A stretch of DNA of 20,820 nt from CAZYWA01 sp964650975 [NCBI: uncultured bacterium]. Its GTDB lineage: Bacteria > JADJOY01. The stretch lies in the NCBI GenBank assembly GCA_964650975.1, contig CAZYWA010000078.1, positions 1-20,820 on the forward strand, written 5' to 3'. The position numbers were made by a program, and so were the translations under genes. The notes under the pieces are model-generated. The model did no database searches, had not been told where the DNA came from, and saw nothing but the letters and a program-made list of their open reading frames with translations. Within the stretch, counting starts at the first letter, position 1, and each line of letters opens with the position of its first letter. Below are positions 9,114 to 16,732 of this stretch, in pieces.

Positions 9114-9524
9114 TCACCCCGCGCTGCGCGTCGTTTTGTACTGCGGCAAGCCGTCGCCGAAGCGGACCCACGCGATCGCGTCCTCCGTCCAGCCGTGCCA
9201 GGTGGGCGCGAAGCCGGCGGGAACGTCGAGGCTGCCGGTGGTCATGTCGACCTCTTGCGGGCGTGCGTCGTGGTGGTAGGTGAGCGGGGTGCCGCACGTG
9301 GCGCAGAACGTGCGCGTCACGGGCGCCGACGAGCGGTACGAGCGCGGCTCTCCCTTGGTGAACGCGAACGACTCGCTGGGCACCGTCACCCACGCGACCA
9401 CCGGAGCGCCGGCCGCCTTGCGGCACGAGTCGCAGTGGCAGACCATGCTGTTGGTCGGGGCACCCGTCGCGCGGTAGCGCACCGCTCCGCAGAGGCACCC
9501 CCCTTCGATCGCGTTTTCGGTCAT
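9114..9524 (-). CDS. GFA/CENP-V family zinc protein (Mss4-like fold)
   Basis: The 136-residue product matches the GFA family (glutathione-dependent formaldehyde-activating enzyme, Mss4-like fold). It shows the zinc-ligand pattern GGCLCGAVRY near the start, then CHCDSCRKAAG, then FCATCGTPL. Most family members have no proven substrate, so a formaldehyde role should not be assumed. The start is ATG 9524 with GAGGGGG just upstream. It begins 16 bp after the stop of the SnoaL-like gene on the same strand, so the two are probably cotranscribed. The protein should be cytosolic: no signal peptide or membrane segment is seen. Confidence 0.9.
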   Translation of the reverse strand: MTENAIEGGCLCGAVRYRATGAPTNSMVCHCDSCRKAAGAPVVAWVTVPSESFAFTKGEPRSYRSSAPVTRTFCATCGTPLTYHHDARPQEVDMTTGSLDVPAGFAPTWHGWTEDAIAWVRFGDGLPQYKTTRSAG

Positions 9525-9540
9525 CGTCGATCCCCCTCAC

Positions 9541-9948
9541 TCACGAAGGCGGGAACCCGAGCTGCCGCGACTGCGACGCCGAGTCGCGCGCACCCCAGCG
9601 CTTCCAGATCTTGGCGCCCTTCATCACGAACCACTCCATCGCGGTGATCTCGTAGCTCTTGCCGGTCGGCTCGTTGCCGAAGAACGTGCCCACCGACTTC
9701 CCGCGCTCGATGTAGCGGACCGCCACGCGATCTCCCTCGGCCACCATCTCCTCGACGGTGAGCTCCATCGCGATGCCGTCGTGGAGCGCCTGCCAGATGG
9801 GAATCACCTTGTCGAGACCGCCCCAGCCCATCACGCCGTGGACGATCGCGTCCTCGGTGAAGAGCGAGCGCAGCCGATCCATGTCGCCGCGATTCATCGC
9901 CTCCACGTACTGCCGCACCAAGCGTCTGTTCGCGTCGAGTGAGTCCAC
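9541..9948 (-). CDS. SnoaL/NTF2-like domain protein
   Basis: This small alpha+beta-barrel fold is used by polyketide cyclases, ketosteroid isomerases and many uncharacterised proteins. The 135-residue product has the typical opening (RRLVRQYVEAMNRGD, then LFTEDAIVHG) and the later strand pair VAEGDRVAVRY and GKSYEITAMEWFVMKGAKI, where family members place their pocket residues. I chose GTG 9948 because GGGAGGT lies five bases upstream; the frame stays open further but without support. The product is probably an enzyme or ligand-binding protein, with substrate unknown. It is followed after 16 bp by the GFA-family gene, suggesting an operon. Confidence 0.82.
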   Translation of the reverse strand: MDSLDANRRLVRQYVEAMNRGDMDRLRSLFTEDAIVHGVMGWGGLDKVIPIWQALHDGIAMELTVEEMVAEGDRVAVRYIERGKSVGTFFGNEPTGKSYEITAMEWFVMKGAKIWKRWGARDSASQSRQLGFPPS

Positions 9949-9982
9949 CGGGCACCTCCCGCGTCGATCGCCGCGCGCAGGA

Positions 9983-10007
9983 TAGAATCGCGCCACGCCG
10001 CGTGGCG
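9983..10007 (+). promoter_or_regulatory. Possible -10 box and 17-bp palindrome between divergent genes
   Basis: TAGAAT (9983-9988) matches the -10 consensus at 5 of 6, but no good -35 lies upstream. Directly after it, CGCCACGC (9991-9998) and GCGTGGCG (10000-10007) form a perfect 8-bp inverted repeat around a single base. It sits at the expected start of transcription of the thioesterase gene and between the two divergent units. It could be an operator or simply a hairpin in the short leader. Confidence 0.35.
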
Positions 10008-10015
10008 AGCACCCC

Positions 10016-10408
10016 ATGTCCCTCTACGAATCGATCGGCCTCGAGCTCGAGCCGTGGAGCGAGACCGGCCGCTCGCGCTGTTCGTTCGCGATCACGCCCG
10101 CGGTCCGGAACCCCAACGGCGGCGTCCACGGCGGCGCGGTCGCGGCCCTCGCCGACACCACCGCGGCTCACGCGGTGCGCAGTCACCTGGGCGACCCGAA
10201 GGCGCTCATCTACACCGTCGAGCTGTCGCTCAGCTTCCTGCGGCCGCTGGGCGGCTCGCGGGTGAGCGCGGAAGGCGTGGCGCTGCGCGTGGGGAAGCGT
10301 CTCGCGTTCGCGGAAGCCCGAATCCACGACGACCAAGGCGAGCTTTGCGCCACGGCGAAGGTGACGTTCTCGATTCCGTCGGCCACCCCCGCGCACTCGC
10401 GGGCTTGA
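10016..10408 (+). CDS. PaaI-family hotdog thioesterase
   Basis: The 130-residue product has the hotdog-fold signature of PaaI/YdiI-type acyl-CoA thioesterases: NPNGGVHGGAVAALADTTAA (about residues 38-57), with the HGG turn and the Asp on the central helix, followed by YTVELSLSFLRPL and late strands ending in AKVTF. Family members hydrolyse aromatic or medium-chain acyl-CoA; the substrate here is unknown. The start is ATG 10016, with only a weak GGCGAG upstream. The gene stands between the divergent SnoaL/GFA unit and the marR promoter, whose -35 box overlaps its stop codon. Confidence 0.88.
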   Translation: MSLYESIGLELEPWSETGRSRCSFAITPAVRNPNGGVHGGAVAALADTTAAHAVRSHLGDPKALIYTVELSLSFLRPLGGSRVSAEGVALRVGKRLAFAEARIHDDQGELCATAKVTFSIPSATPAHSRA

Positions 10409-10443
10409 CACCGCGTCGTTCGGAATATAGTTTGTTGGCTAAC
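10405..10443 (+). promoter_or_regulatory. marR promoter with overlapping inverted-repeat operator
   Basis: A perfect TTGACA (10405-10410) overlaps the thioesterase stop codon. TATAGT (10426-10431) is the -10, with a short 15-bp spacer. The imperfect inverted repeat GTTTG-TTGG-CTAAC (10430-10443) starts at the end of the -10 and runs over the transcription start. A similarly spaced repeat lies in the efflux operon promoter, which supports autorepression by the MarR protein. Confidence 0.6.
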
Positions 10444-10456
10444 GATCAGGTGCCTC

Positions 10457-10975
10457 ATGATCCTCCTCCGCGAGCTCCCCCAATTCGAAGCGATCTGTGA
10501 GGTCGCGAGCCAGTTCCCGGGCGCCGACCCCACGGCGATCGAGGCGTTCCTGGCGCTCTTGATCGTCGAGAACGACCTGTCCCGCGCGCACGACAAGCAG
10601 CTCGCCCGTCACGAGCTGGCCCACGGGCGCTGGGCCGTCCTCTGCTACCTGCGAAGAGAGGGCTACAAGATCGTCAGTCCGTCCGAGCTGGCCGAGCAGG
10701 GAGGCGTCTCGCGGGCCACGATTACAGGGCTTTTGGACGGCCTCGAGCGTGACGGCTACATCCGCCGCATCGAAGATCCCGAGGACCGGCGAAAGACCGG
10801 CATCGAGGTCACCAAGGTGGGCCAGGCGTTCGTCGACGGGATCTTCCCCGACCACTTCCAGTGGATCTCGAAGCTGCTCTCGGGCCTGACGCCCGCCGAG
10901 CGGAAGACGCTCGTCGAGCTGCTGATCAAGGTCCAGGCCTCGATCCGAAACTCCGAGCCGTTGCTCGAGGCATGA
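10457..10975 (+). CDS. MarR-family transcriptional regulator
   Basis: The 172-residue product is a winged-helix regulator of MarR type. The DNA-binding region spans roughly residues 75-125: SPSELAEQGGVSRATITGLL forms the helix-turn-helix, followed by DGLERDGYIRR and the wing EDPEDRRKTGIEVT with the conserved DxR. Flanking helices provide the dimer interface. It lies 101 bp upstream of an EmrAB-type pump operon on the same strand, and matching inverted repeats lie in both promoters, so it most likely represses itself and the pump until a drug or phenolic ligand binds. Start ATG 10457 has CAGG about six bases upstream. The ligand is not predictable from sequence. Confidence 0.93.
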   Translation: MILLRELPQFEAICEVASQFPGADPTAIEAFLALLIVENDLSRAHDKQLARHELAHGRWAVLCYLRREGYKIVSPSELAEQGGVSRATITGLLDGLERDGYIRRIEDPEDRRKTGIEVTKVGQAFVDGIFPDHFQWISKLLSGLTPAERKTLVELLIKVQASIRNSEPLLEA

Positions 10976-10997
10976 CGCTCTCCCAACTGCCCTTTTT

Positions 10998-11025
10998 TTG
11001 ATCATATAGTTAGCCGCCTTATAAT
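10998..11025 (+). promoter_or_regulatory. Efflux operon promoter with MarR-type operator
   Basis: TTGATC (10998-11003) and a perfect TATAAT (11020-11025) are separated by 16 bp. The imperfect inverted repeat GTTAG-CCGC-CTTAT (11009-11022) covers the spacer and the first three bases of the -10. It has the same arm length and four-base centre as the repeat at 10430-10443, and its right half GGCTAAC (minus strand) is identical to a stretch of that site. This AT-rich patch stands out in GC-rich surroundings. Confidence 0.7.
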
Positions 11026-11076
11026 AAAGACGCTAAGCGACTCGAATCATTCGGATTTTTCAGGACGGAGGCACAC

Positions 11077-12243
11077 ATGAGCCAGCAACCGAGCTTCGAT
11101 CCGCGCGCCACCAAGCCCGTCTCCGAACAGGCCGAAGCGGGGCCCGCTCGCGACATCGTTCCCATCCGGCGCGCGGCGACGGCGGTCGAGCCGGCGCCGT
11201 CGCAGCCCGCCAGCGAGCCGGCCAAGCCCTCTCGCACCGGCCGCCGGATCGCGATCGCGGTTGTGGTTGCCACCGCGGCGATCGCCGGCGGAACCGGCTA
11301 CGCGATGCACTCTCGGCATTTCGAATCGACCGACGACGCGTTCGTCGACGGTCCGATCGCGCAGCTGAGCCCGCAGGTCGCGGGGCGGGTGCTGGCGGTC
11401 GCGACCGCGGACAACGCCTACGTGCACGCGGGAGACGTGCTGGTGCAGATCGATCCCGCCGACTTCGAGGTGCGGGTCGAGCAGGCGCAGGCCGCGCGCG
11501 CCGAGGCCGAGGGGCATCTCGCGCAAGCGGAGGCGCAGGTCGGCGTCTCCCGCGCCGCGCTCGAGCAATCGCGTGCCGACGTGCAGGCCGCGACCGCCGA
11601 CGCCGGCAATGCCAGCGCCGACCTGAGGCGCTTCCGGAGCACCGTCGCGGGCGCCGTCTCGCAGCAGGCGCTCGACGGCGCGGCCACCGGTGCCACCCGT
11701 GCCACCGCGCACCTTGCGCAGGCGCGGGCCCAGGTGGACGCGGCGCAATCGCAGCTCGACCTCGCGAACACCCAGGTCAAGACGGCCGAGGCGTCCGTGC
11801 AAGCCGCCGAGGCGTCGTATGCGCAGGCGCGATTGCAGCTCGAGTACACGCGCATTCGCGCCTCGCGAGACGGCCGTGTCACGCGCAAGAGCGTCGAGGT
11901 GGGCGACTACGTCCAGCCCGGTCAGGCGCTCCTGGCGCTGGTCGGCGACGACCTCTGGGTGACCGCCAACTTCAAGGAAACCCAGCTCGCCGACATGCGC
12001 ATCGGACAGCCGGTCGAGCTCGACGTGGACGCGTTTCCCGCGCATGCGCTGCGCGGCCACGTCGACAGCATCCAGGCGGGAGCCGCGTCCCGTTTCAGCT
12101 TGATGCCGCCCGAGAACGCGACCGGCAACTACGTGAAGGTGGTGCAGCGGGTGCCGGTCAAGATCGCGCTCGACGAGCCCGAGTCGGCGCTCAAGCTGCT
12201 TGGCCCCGGCATGTCCGTGGTGCCCGAGGTCCGGGTGCGGTGA
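11077..12243 (+). CDS. emrA: HlyD/EmrA-family periplasmic adaptor of drug efflux pump
   Basis: The adaptor bridges the inner-membrane transporter and the outer-membrane channel. The 388-residue product has a Pro/Ala-rich cytoplasmic N-terminus (1-53), one membrane anchor (about 56-77), a barrel-sandwich half-motif (DDAFVDGPIAQLSPQVAGRV, about 88-107), a long Ala/Gln-rich coiled-coil hairpin (about 130-245), the second half-motif IRASRDGRVTRKSVEVGDYV, and the beta-barrel region with VTANFKETQLADMRIGQPV. This layout is typical of EmrA. The start is ATG 11077, with GGAGG six bases upstream. The stop overlaps the GTG start of the transporter gene, which implies translational coupling. The transcript is likely controlled by the upstream MarR protein. 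Confidence 0.94.
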   Translation: MSQQPSFDPRATKPVSEQAEAGPARDIVPIRRAATAVEPAPSQPASEPAKPSRTGRRIAIAVVVATAAIAGGTGYAMHSRHFESTDDAFVDGPIAQLSPQVAGRVLAVATADNAYVHAGDVLVQIDPADFEVRVEQAQAARAEAEGHLAQAEAQVGVSRAALEQSRADVQAATADAGNASADLRRFRSTVAGAVSQQALDGAATGATRATAHLAQARAQVDAAQSQLDLANTQVKTAEASVQAAEASYAQARLQLEYTRIRASRDGRVTRKSVEVGDYVQPGQALLALVGDDLWVTANFKETQLADMRIGQPVELDVDAFPAHALRGHVDSIQAGAASRFSLMPPENATGNYVKVVQRVPVKIALDEPESALKLLGPGMSVVPEVRVR

Positions 12244-13874
12244 ATCGGGCTGTTGCCTCGACCAGGACCAGCACCACCATTCCGAGCACCGCCATGAGCG
12301 TGCCGCAGCGCAACTACGGGCCGTGGGTGGTCGCCGTGACGGTGACGCTCGCGACCTTCATGGAGGTGCTCGACACCAGCATCGCCAACGTCGCGCTGCC
12401 GCACATCGCGGGCAATCTCTCCGCGACGCAGGACGAGGCGACATGGGTGCTCACTTCGTACCTGGTGTCGAACGCGATCGTGCTGCCGCTCAGCGCCTGG
12501 CTGAGCAGCGTCTTCGGCCGCAAGCGCTTCTACATGGTGTGCGTGGCGCTCTTCACGGTGAGCTCGGCGCTGTGCGGGCTGGCGCCGTCGCTCGGCTGGC
12601 TGATCGTGTTCCGGGTGCTGCAGGGCGCGGGCGGCGGCGGTCTGCAGCCCACCGAGCAGGCGATCCTCGCCGACACCTTCGAGCCCGCGAAGCGCGGCAT
12701 GGCGTTCGCCGTGTACGGCGTGGCCGTGGTGACGGCCCCCGCGCTCGGTCCGGTGCTGGGCGGCTGGATTGCCGACAACTACACGTGGCGGTGGATCTTC
12801 TACATCAATTTGCCGGTCGGCCTGTTGTCGCTGCTGCTGACGAGGCTGGTCGTGTCCGCCGACCCGCCGCGCGCGGCGGTGACCGCGCCCGCCGCGGCGC
12901 GCTCGCGGCGCCTGTCGATCGACTACGTGGGGATCGCGCTGGTGGCGCTCGCCCTGGGCTCGCTGCAGGTGGTGCTCGACAAGGGCCAGCAGGACGACTG
13001 GTTCGACTCGCGCTTCATCGTGGTGTTCGCGTCGCTGGCGGCGCTGGGGCTGATCGCGGCCGTGATCTGGGAACTCAAGCAGAAGGCCCCGGTGGTCGAG
13101 CTCGATCTGTTGCGCGAGCGCAGCTTCGCCACCGCGTTCGTGCTGATGTTCGCGCTCGGCTTCGTGCTCTACGGCTCGACGGTGCTGCTGCCGCTCTACC
13201 TGCAGAGCTTGATGGGCTACACGGCGATGCAGAGCGGGCTGGCGCTTACCGCCGGCGCGCTCGCGATCATGTTCCTCATGCCGTGGGTGGGGATGATGGT
13301 CGCGCGCATCCAGGCCAAGTGGCTGATCGGGTTCGGGCTGGCGCTCGGCGCGTACGGCACGTACCGGATGACGCACCTGTCGCTCGATAGCTCGTTCGCG
13401 CAGGTCTCGTTCGACCGGGTGGTGCAGGCCTCGGGGCTCGCGTTCCTGTTCGTGCCGATCAACACCGTGGCCTATCTCTTCCTCAAGCCCGGCAAGAACA
13501 ACAGCGCCTCGAGCTTGCTCAACGTGGCGCGCAACATCGGCGGCAGCGTCGGGATCTCGCTCGCCACTACGATCCTGGCGCGCCGCGCGCAGCTCCACCA
13601 CAACGTGCTGGCCGCGCATTTCGGCAGCACCAATCCGGCCTTCCGGTCGAGCGCGGCGGCGCCCACCGGCGCCTTGATGCCGCAGGGTGCCGGCGCCGGC
13701 GCGGCGCACGATCGCGCGACCCAGATGCTCTACCGGCTGATGGAACGCCAGAGCCAGATGCTGGGCTTCACCGACGCGTTCCGGATCATGGCCATCACGT
13801 TCGCGGTGGTCGTGCCGCTGGCGCTGCTCTTCCGCCGCTACGACCCGCGCGCGGCGAAGGTGGCGGTCCATTGA
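12240..13874 (+). CDS. emrB: DHA2-family MFS multidrug transporter (EmrB type)
   Basis: A proton-coupled drug exporter of the 14-helix DHA2 group. Conserved features include the first helix segment LATFMEVLDTSIANVALPHI, motif A-like WLSSVFGRKRF, and the motif C region APALGPVLGGWI in helix 5. The C-terminus (RRYDPRAAKV) is cytoplasmic. I start at GTG 12240, which overlaps the adaptor's stop in a GTGA arrangement and gives 544 residues. ATG 12294 (526 residues) is a serious alternative, since it leaves the usual short tail before helix 1, but it lacks a good ribosome binding site. Substrates are probably hydrophobic or weakly acidic drugs, as for EmrAB, but this is inferred from the family. 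Confidence 0.95.
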   Translation: MNRAVASTRTSTTIPSTAMSVPQRNYGPWVVAVTVTLATFMEVLDTSIANVALPHIAGNLSATQDEATWVLTSYLVSNAIVLPLSAWLSSVFGRKRFYMVCVALFTVSSALCGLAPSLGWLIVFRVLQGAGGGGLQPTEQAILADTFEPAKRGMAFAVYGVAVVTAPALGPVLGGWIADNYTWRWIFYINLPVGLLSLLLTRLVVSADPPRAAVTAPAAARSRRLSIDYVGIALVALALGSLQVVLDKGQQDDWFDSRFIVVFASLAALGLIAAVIWELKQKAPVVELDLLRERSFATAFVLMFALGFVLYGSTVLLPLYLQSLMGYTAMQSGLALTAGALAIMFLMPWVGMMVARIQAKWLIGFGLALGAYGTYRMTHLSLDSSFAQVSFDRVVQASGLAFLFVPINTVAYLFLKPGKNNSASSLLNVARNIGGSVGISLATTILARRAQLHHNVLAAHFGSTNPAFRSSAAAPTGALMPQGAGAGAAHDRATQMLYRLMERQSQMLGFTDAFRIMAITFAVVVPLALLFRRYDPRAAKVAVH

Positions 13875-13899
13875 CCGACCGATCCTCAAGGAGTCGACC

Positions 13900-15372
13900 A
13901 TGCGACCTCGAATCGAACTCGCTCTCTCCCTGCTGCTCTTCGTTCTCACGTCGTGCACGGTCGGTCCCGACTATCAGCCGCCCAAGCTCGACGTGCCGGC
14001 GCAGTTCACGCGTTCGGTTCTTGGCGGCGCCGCACCTTCGGCGCCGGCCGATCTCGCGCGCTGGTGGACGAGCCTCGGCGATCCGGTGCTCGATCGCTTG
14101 ATCGAGCAAGCGCTCGCCACGAGCCCCGATCCGAAGATCGCCGCGGCGCGGGTCCGCGAAGCCCGCGCCGGACGTACCGCGGCCGACGCGGCGCTCTGGC
14201 CGACACTCGGCTCGCACGCGATCTACACCCGCGAGCGGCGCAGCGAAGGCACGCCGTTCGGCGCCATCCCCATCATCAGCCCCGAGGACGGCCTTTTCGA
14301 CCTCGGCTTCGACGCGAGCTGGGAGATCGATCTCTTCGGCGGCAACCGGCGTGCCGCGGAAGCGGCGGCGGCCGATCTCGACGCCAGCGAGGAGGCACTC
14401 CGCGACGTGCGCGTGACGCTGCTTTCCGAGGTCGCCCGCGACTACGTCGGGTTGCGCGCCCTCGAGCAGCGCCTCGCGATCGCGCAGCAGAACATCGAGG
14501 CCCAGTCTCACGCCCTCGATCTCACCAGCGACCGGCTCCGGGCCGGCCTCTCGAGCGAGCTCGACGTGAGCCAGGCGAAGTCGCTGCTCGCCAGCACCCA
14601 GGCGCAGGTGCCGGCGCTCGAGAGCGGCATCCACCAGACGATTCATCGCCTCGGCGTGCTGGTGGGAGTCGCGCCCACGGCCCTGGCCGACGAGCTGGGT
14701 ACGCCCGCGCCGATCCCCGCCGCGGCTAACCCCGACGAGGTAGCGCAGCGCATTCCGGTGGGCCTTCCCGCCGATCTTCTGCGCCGTCGCCCCGACGTGC
14801 GGCGTGCTGAGCGCCAGGTGGCCGCCGCCACGGCGCGCATCGGTGTCGCGACCGCCGATCTCTTTCCCAAGCTCTCGCTCACGGGCGTGGGCGGGTTGCA
14901 GGCCACCGACGTGTCGGACTTCTTCAACATCACCAGCCGTGCCTTCTCGGTGGGGCCGGCGGTGCGCTGGCCGATCTTCGAGGCGGGACGGATTCGCGCC
15001 AGTATCGAAGCGCGCGACGCGCAGCAGGAGGCGGCACTCGAGACCTACCGCAAAGCGGTGCTGCAATCGCTCGCGGACGTCGAGGATGCGCTGGTTGCGT
15101 ACGGTAAGGATCGCGACCGGCACCGCTCGCTCGCCGAGGCCGCGCAAGCGAGCGCTCGCGCCGAGACCCTGGCGCGCAGCCTCTACACGTCGGGCCTGGG
15201 AAGCTTCTACCCGGTCCTCGACGCCCAGCGCTCGCGCTACGCCGACGAGGACGCGCTCGTCGAGAGCGAGCGCGCGTCGGTGCTCGACCTGATCGCGCTC
15301 TACAAGGCGCTGGGCGGCGGCTGGGAGGAGAGCGCCGCCTCCGCGGATCTCTCCCTCGATCGCAGCCGCTGA
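13900..15372 (+). CDS. Outer-membrane efflux factor (NodT/OprM-type lipoprotein)
   Basis: This trimeric TolC-like channel completes the tripartite pump. The 490-residue product starts with a lipoprotein signal: Arg-rich start, hydrophobic core, lipobox LTSC with Cys19, then the family hallmark TVGPDYQPP. Two repeated OEP halves follow, with WWTSLGDPVLDRLIEQAL near the first and RRRPDVRRAERQVAAATARIGVA in the second. The start ATG 13900 has AAGGAG six bases upstream and lies 25 bp after the transporter stop, so it is the third gene of the operon. All three pump components are present and intact, which supports a self-contained exporter. Confidence 0.95.
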   Translation: MRPRIELALSLLLFVLTSCTVGPDYQPPKLDVPAQFTRSVLGGAAPSAPADLARWWTSLGDPVLDRLIEQALATSPDPKIAAARVREARAGRTAADAALWPTLGSHAIYTRERRSEGTPFGAIPIISPEDGLFDLGFDASWEIDLFGGNRRAAEAAAADLDASEEALRDVRVTLLSEVARDYVGLRALEQRLAIAQQNIEAQSHALDLTSDRLRAGLSSELDVSQAKSLLASTQAQVPALESGIHQTIHRLGVLVGVAPTALADELGTPAPIPAAANPDEVAQRIPVGLPADLLRRRPDVRRAERQVAAATARIGVATADLFPKLSLTGVGGLQATDVSDFFNITSRAFSVGPAVRWPIFEAGRIRASIEARDAQQEAALETYRKAVLQSLADVEDALVAYGKDRDRHRSLAEAAQASARAETLARSLYTSGLGSFYPVLDAQRSRYADEDALVESERASVLDLIALYKALGGGWEESAASADLSLDRSR

Positions 15373-15412
15373 GTCCGGCGCTCTGCTCGGGCCTGATCGT
15401 TCCTGATCGTTC

Positions 15413-15497
15413 CTGCAGTCGGAAGACGGCAGTCCCTCGCCGCCGCGACGTTCGATCGCGCTATCGCGCGCGATCGCGGACCGGCAGGAGCCGGTCC
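15413..15497. terminator. Cluster of three hairpins between convergent genes
   Basis: Three inverted repeats lie between the pump operon and the convergent reductase gene: 15413-15420 with 15425-15432 (loop GGAA, one mismatch), 15453-15461 with 15468-15476 (9 bp), and 15478-15485 with 15490-15497 (8 bp, loop AGGA). No T-tract follows, so intrinsic termination is uncertain, but the position suits a bidirectional transcript end. The first and third hairpins are each followed by TCCCTC, as in the two-hairpin repeats elsewhere in the window. A 10-bp direct repeat (TGATCGTTCC) precedes the cluster at about 15394-15413. Confidence 0.45.
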
Positions 15498-15526
15498 CTC
15501 CCGCTGGATCGGTGCGGTGTGTCGCC

Positions 15527-16606
15527 TCAACTCTGGGTCAGCAGCTCGACTCCCGGTAGCGACAGCACGAACTGTCCGCCGAACGCCATCGACGGTGTGG
15601 CCGCACCTGGTTTCACCTCGCCCGCGAGCACGCGCTCGGCGATGGTGACGGCGGACACCGCGGTGAGGTGATAGCTCTCGGGAGTGCGGATGGTGATCGT
15701 GGCCTTCTTGCCGTCGGCGTTCTTGACCTCGCCCCAGAGCAGCGTGGCCGACGAGGTGCGCTCCTCCTCCGACGGGCCCTTCACGTGCTTGTCGATCTGG
15801 CCCTTGAGCAAGCGCTGGATCGCTCCGAGTCCCAGGAGGCGACCGATCGGTGCGGTGGCGCGCATCTGCCAGATCATCGCGGGGGGCAGGCCGATGAAGA
15901 CCTCGATGTTCGGTATTCCGGTCGAGTGATACGCGGTCGAGACGTCGCCCCACGGCAGCGCGACCGCCGGCTCGGGCTTTCCCTGGAATGGCACCATGAT
16001 GACCTTGTGCGCGGCGCGCACTTTCACCAGCTGGCCGTTCTGCCGGATCATGCCGCCCTTGGGCAGGCCCTCGACCATGGTCTTCGCGGTGCCGGGGCTC
16101 AATTTCGCGTGCATCGACTTGAATGCGAGCCTGAGCCGCGTGGCTTCCGGCATGCGCGCCTTGAGCATCGCGGCGAGGCAGTCGGAGGGCACCACGTCGA
16201 AGCCGACGCCGGGCATCGCGACGATTCCCGCGTCGGCCCAGCGCGCCGAGGCGCCGTGGACGTACTCGAACACCTCGATCTCGCCGGTGATGTCGAGGTA
16301 GTGGGTGCCCGAGCGCGCGCACGCGTCGAGCATCGGGCGCGCGGTGGCGGAGAACGGGCCTGCGCAGTGCAACACCAGATCGATGTCGCGAAGCTGCGCC
16401 GCGATCGCGTCGGTGCCGCCCAGGTCGAAGACTCGAGTTTCGAAGCCGAGCTCGGTGCCGAGCTTCGCGAGCTCGTCGCGGTTCCGCCCCGCGATCACCG
16501 GAGCGAGCCCGCGACGCTTCGCTTCCTGCGCGGCAAGCCGGCCCGTGTAGCCGTTGGCGCCGTAGATCATCCAGCGCCCAGGTCGGCTGGGCTTGGCATC
16601 GGTCAT
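15527..16606 (-). CDS. Saccharopine dehydrogenase-like NAD(P)-binding reductase
   Basis: The 359-residue product opens with a Rossmann fold, WMIYGANGYTGRLAAQEAKR (GxxGxTG near residues 14-20), then AGRNRDEL, and HCAGPFSATARPMLDAC, as in the saccharopine dehydrogenase-like/trans-acting enoyl reductase group. DITGEIEVFEYVH and MPGVGFDVVPSDCLA are also typical of that group. Members reduce varied substrates, some in lipid or polyketide pathways; no specific substrate can be named here. The start is ATG 16606, with GAGGAG seven bases upstream. The frame stays open further upstream, but that part has no support and crosses hairpins. The gene appears to be monocistronic. Confidence 0.88.
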   Translation of the reverse strand: MTDAKPSRPGRWMIYGANGYTGRLAAQEAKRRGLAPVIAGRNRDELAKLGTELGFETRVFDLGGTDAIAAQLRDIDLVLHCAGPFSATARPMLDACARSGTHYLDITGEIEVFEYVHGASARWADAGIVAMPGVGFDVVPSDCLAAMLKARMPEATRLRLAFKSMHAKLSPGTAKTMVEGLPKGGMIRQNGQLVKVRAAHKVIMVPFQGKPEPAVALPWGDVSTAYHSTGIPNIEVFIGLPPAMIWQMRATAPIGRLLGLGAIQRLLKGQIDKHVKGPSEEERTSSATLLWGEVKNADGKKATITIRTPESYHLTAVSAVTIAERVLAGEVKPGAATPSMAFGGQFVLSLPGVELLTQS

Positions 16607-16620
16607 CGAGTGCTCCTCGG

Positions 16621-16643
16621 AAAAGGCGGGGACGAGCCCCCGC
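16621..16643 (-). other. Terminator-like hairpin in the reductase leader
   Basis: On the minus strand GCGGGG pairs with CCCCGC (16638-16643 with 16626-16631) around a six-base loop, followed by CTTTT (down to 16621). The T-run ends only three bases before the ribosome binding site GAGGAG (16613-16618). It resembles a short intrinsic terminator placed inside the 5' untranslated region. It could be an attenuator or a backup terminator for the protease gene upstream. Confidence 0.5.
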
Positions 16644-16732
16644 GCCGAGAGGATAAGGCGAGAACTCGCCGAGGGGAGAGCAGAGGACGTCGTTGGCGAT
16701 GAAGACCGACGGCAAGAAGCCGCAACGGCCTG

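Noticed and set aside
9949-10017. N-terminal extension of the SnoaL-like protein to an ATG at 10017
   Set aside because: The extension would overlap the divergent thioesterase start and is Arg-rich; GTG 9948 has a strong ribosome binding site.
12129-13958. A 609-residue minus-strand open frame opposite the EmrB gene
   Set aside because: Rich in Arg, His and Gln with no domain, and antisense to a transporter with clear membrane helices.
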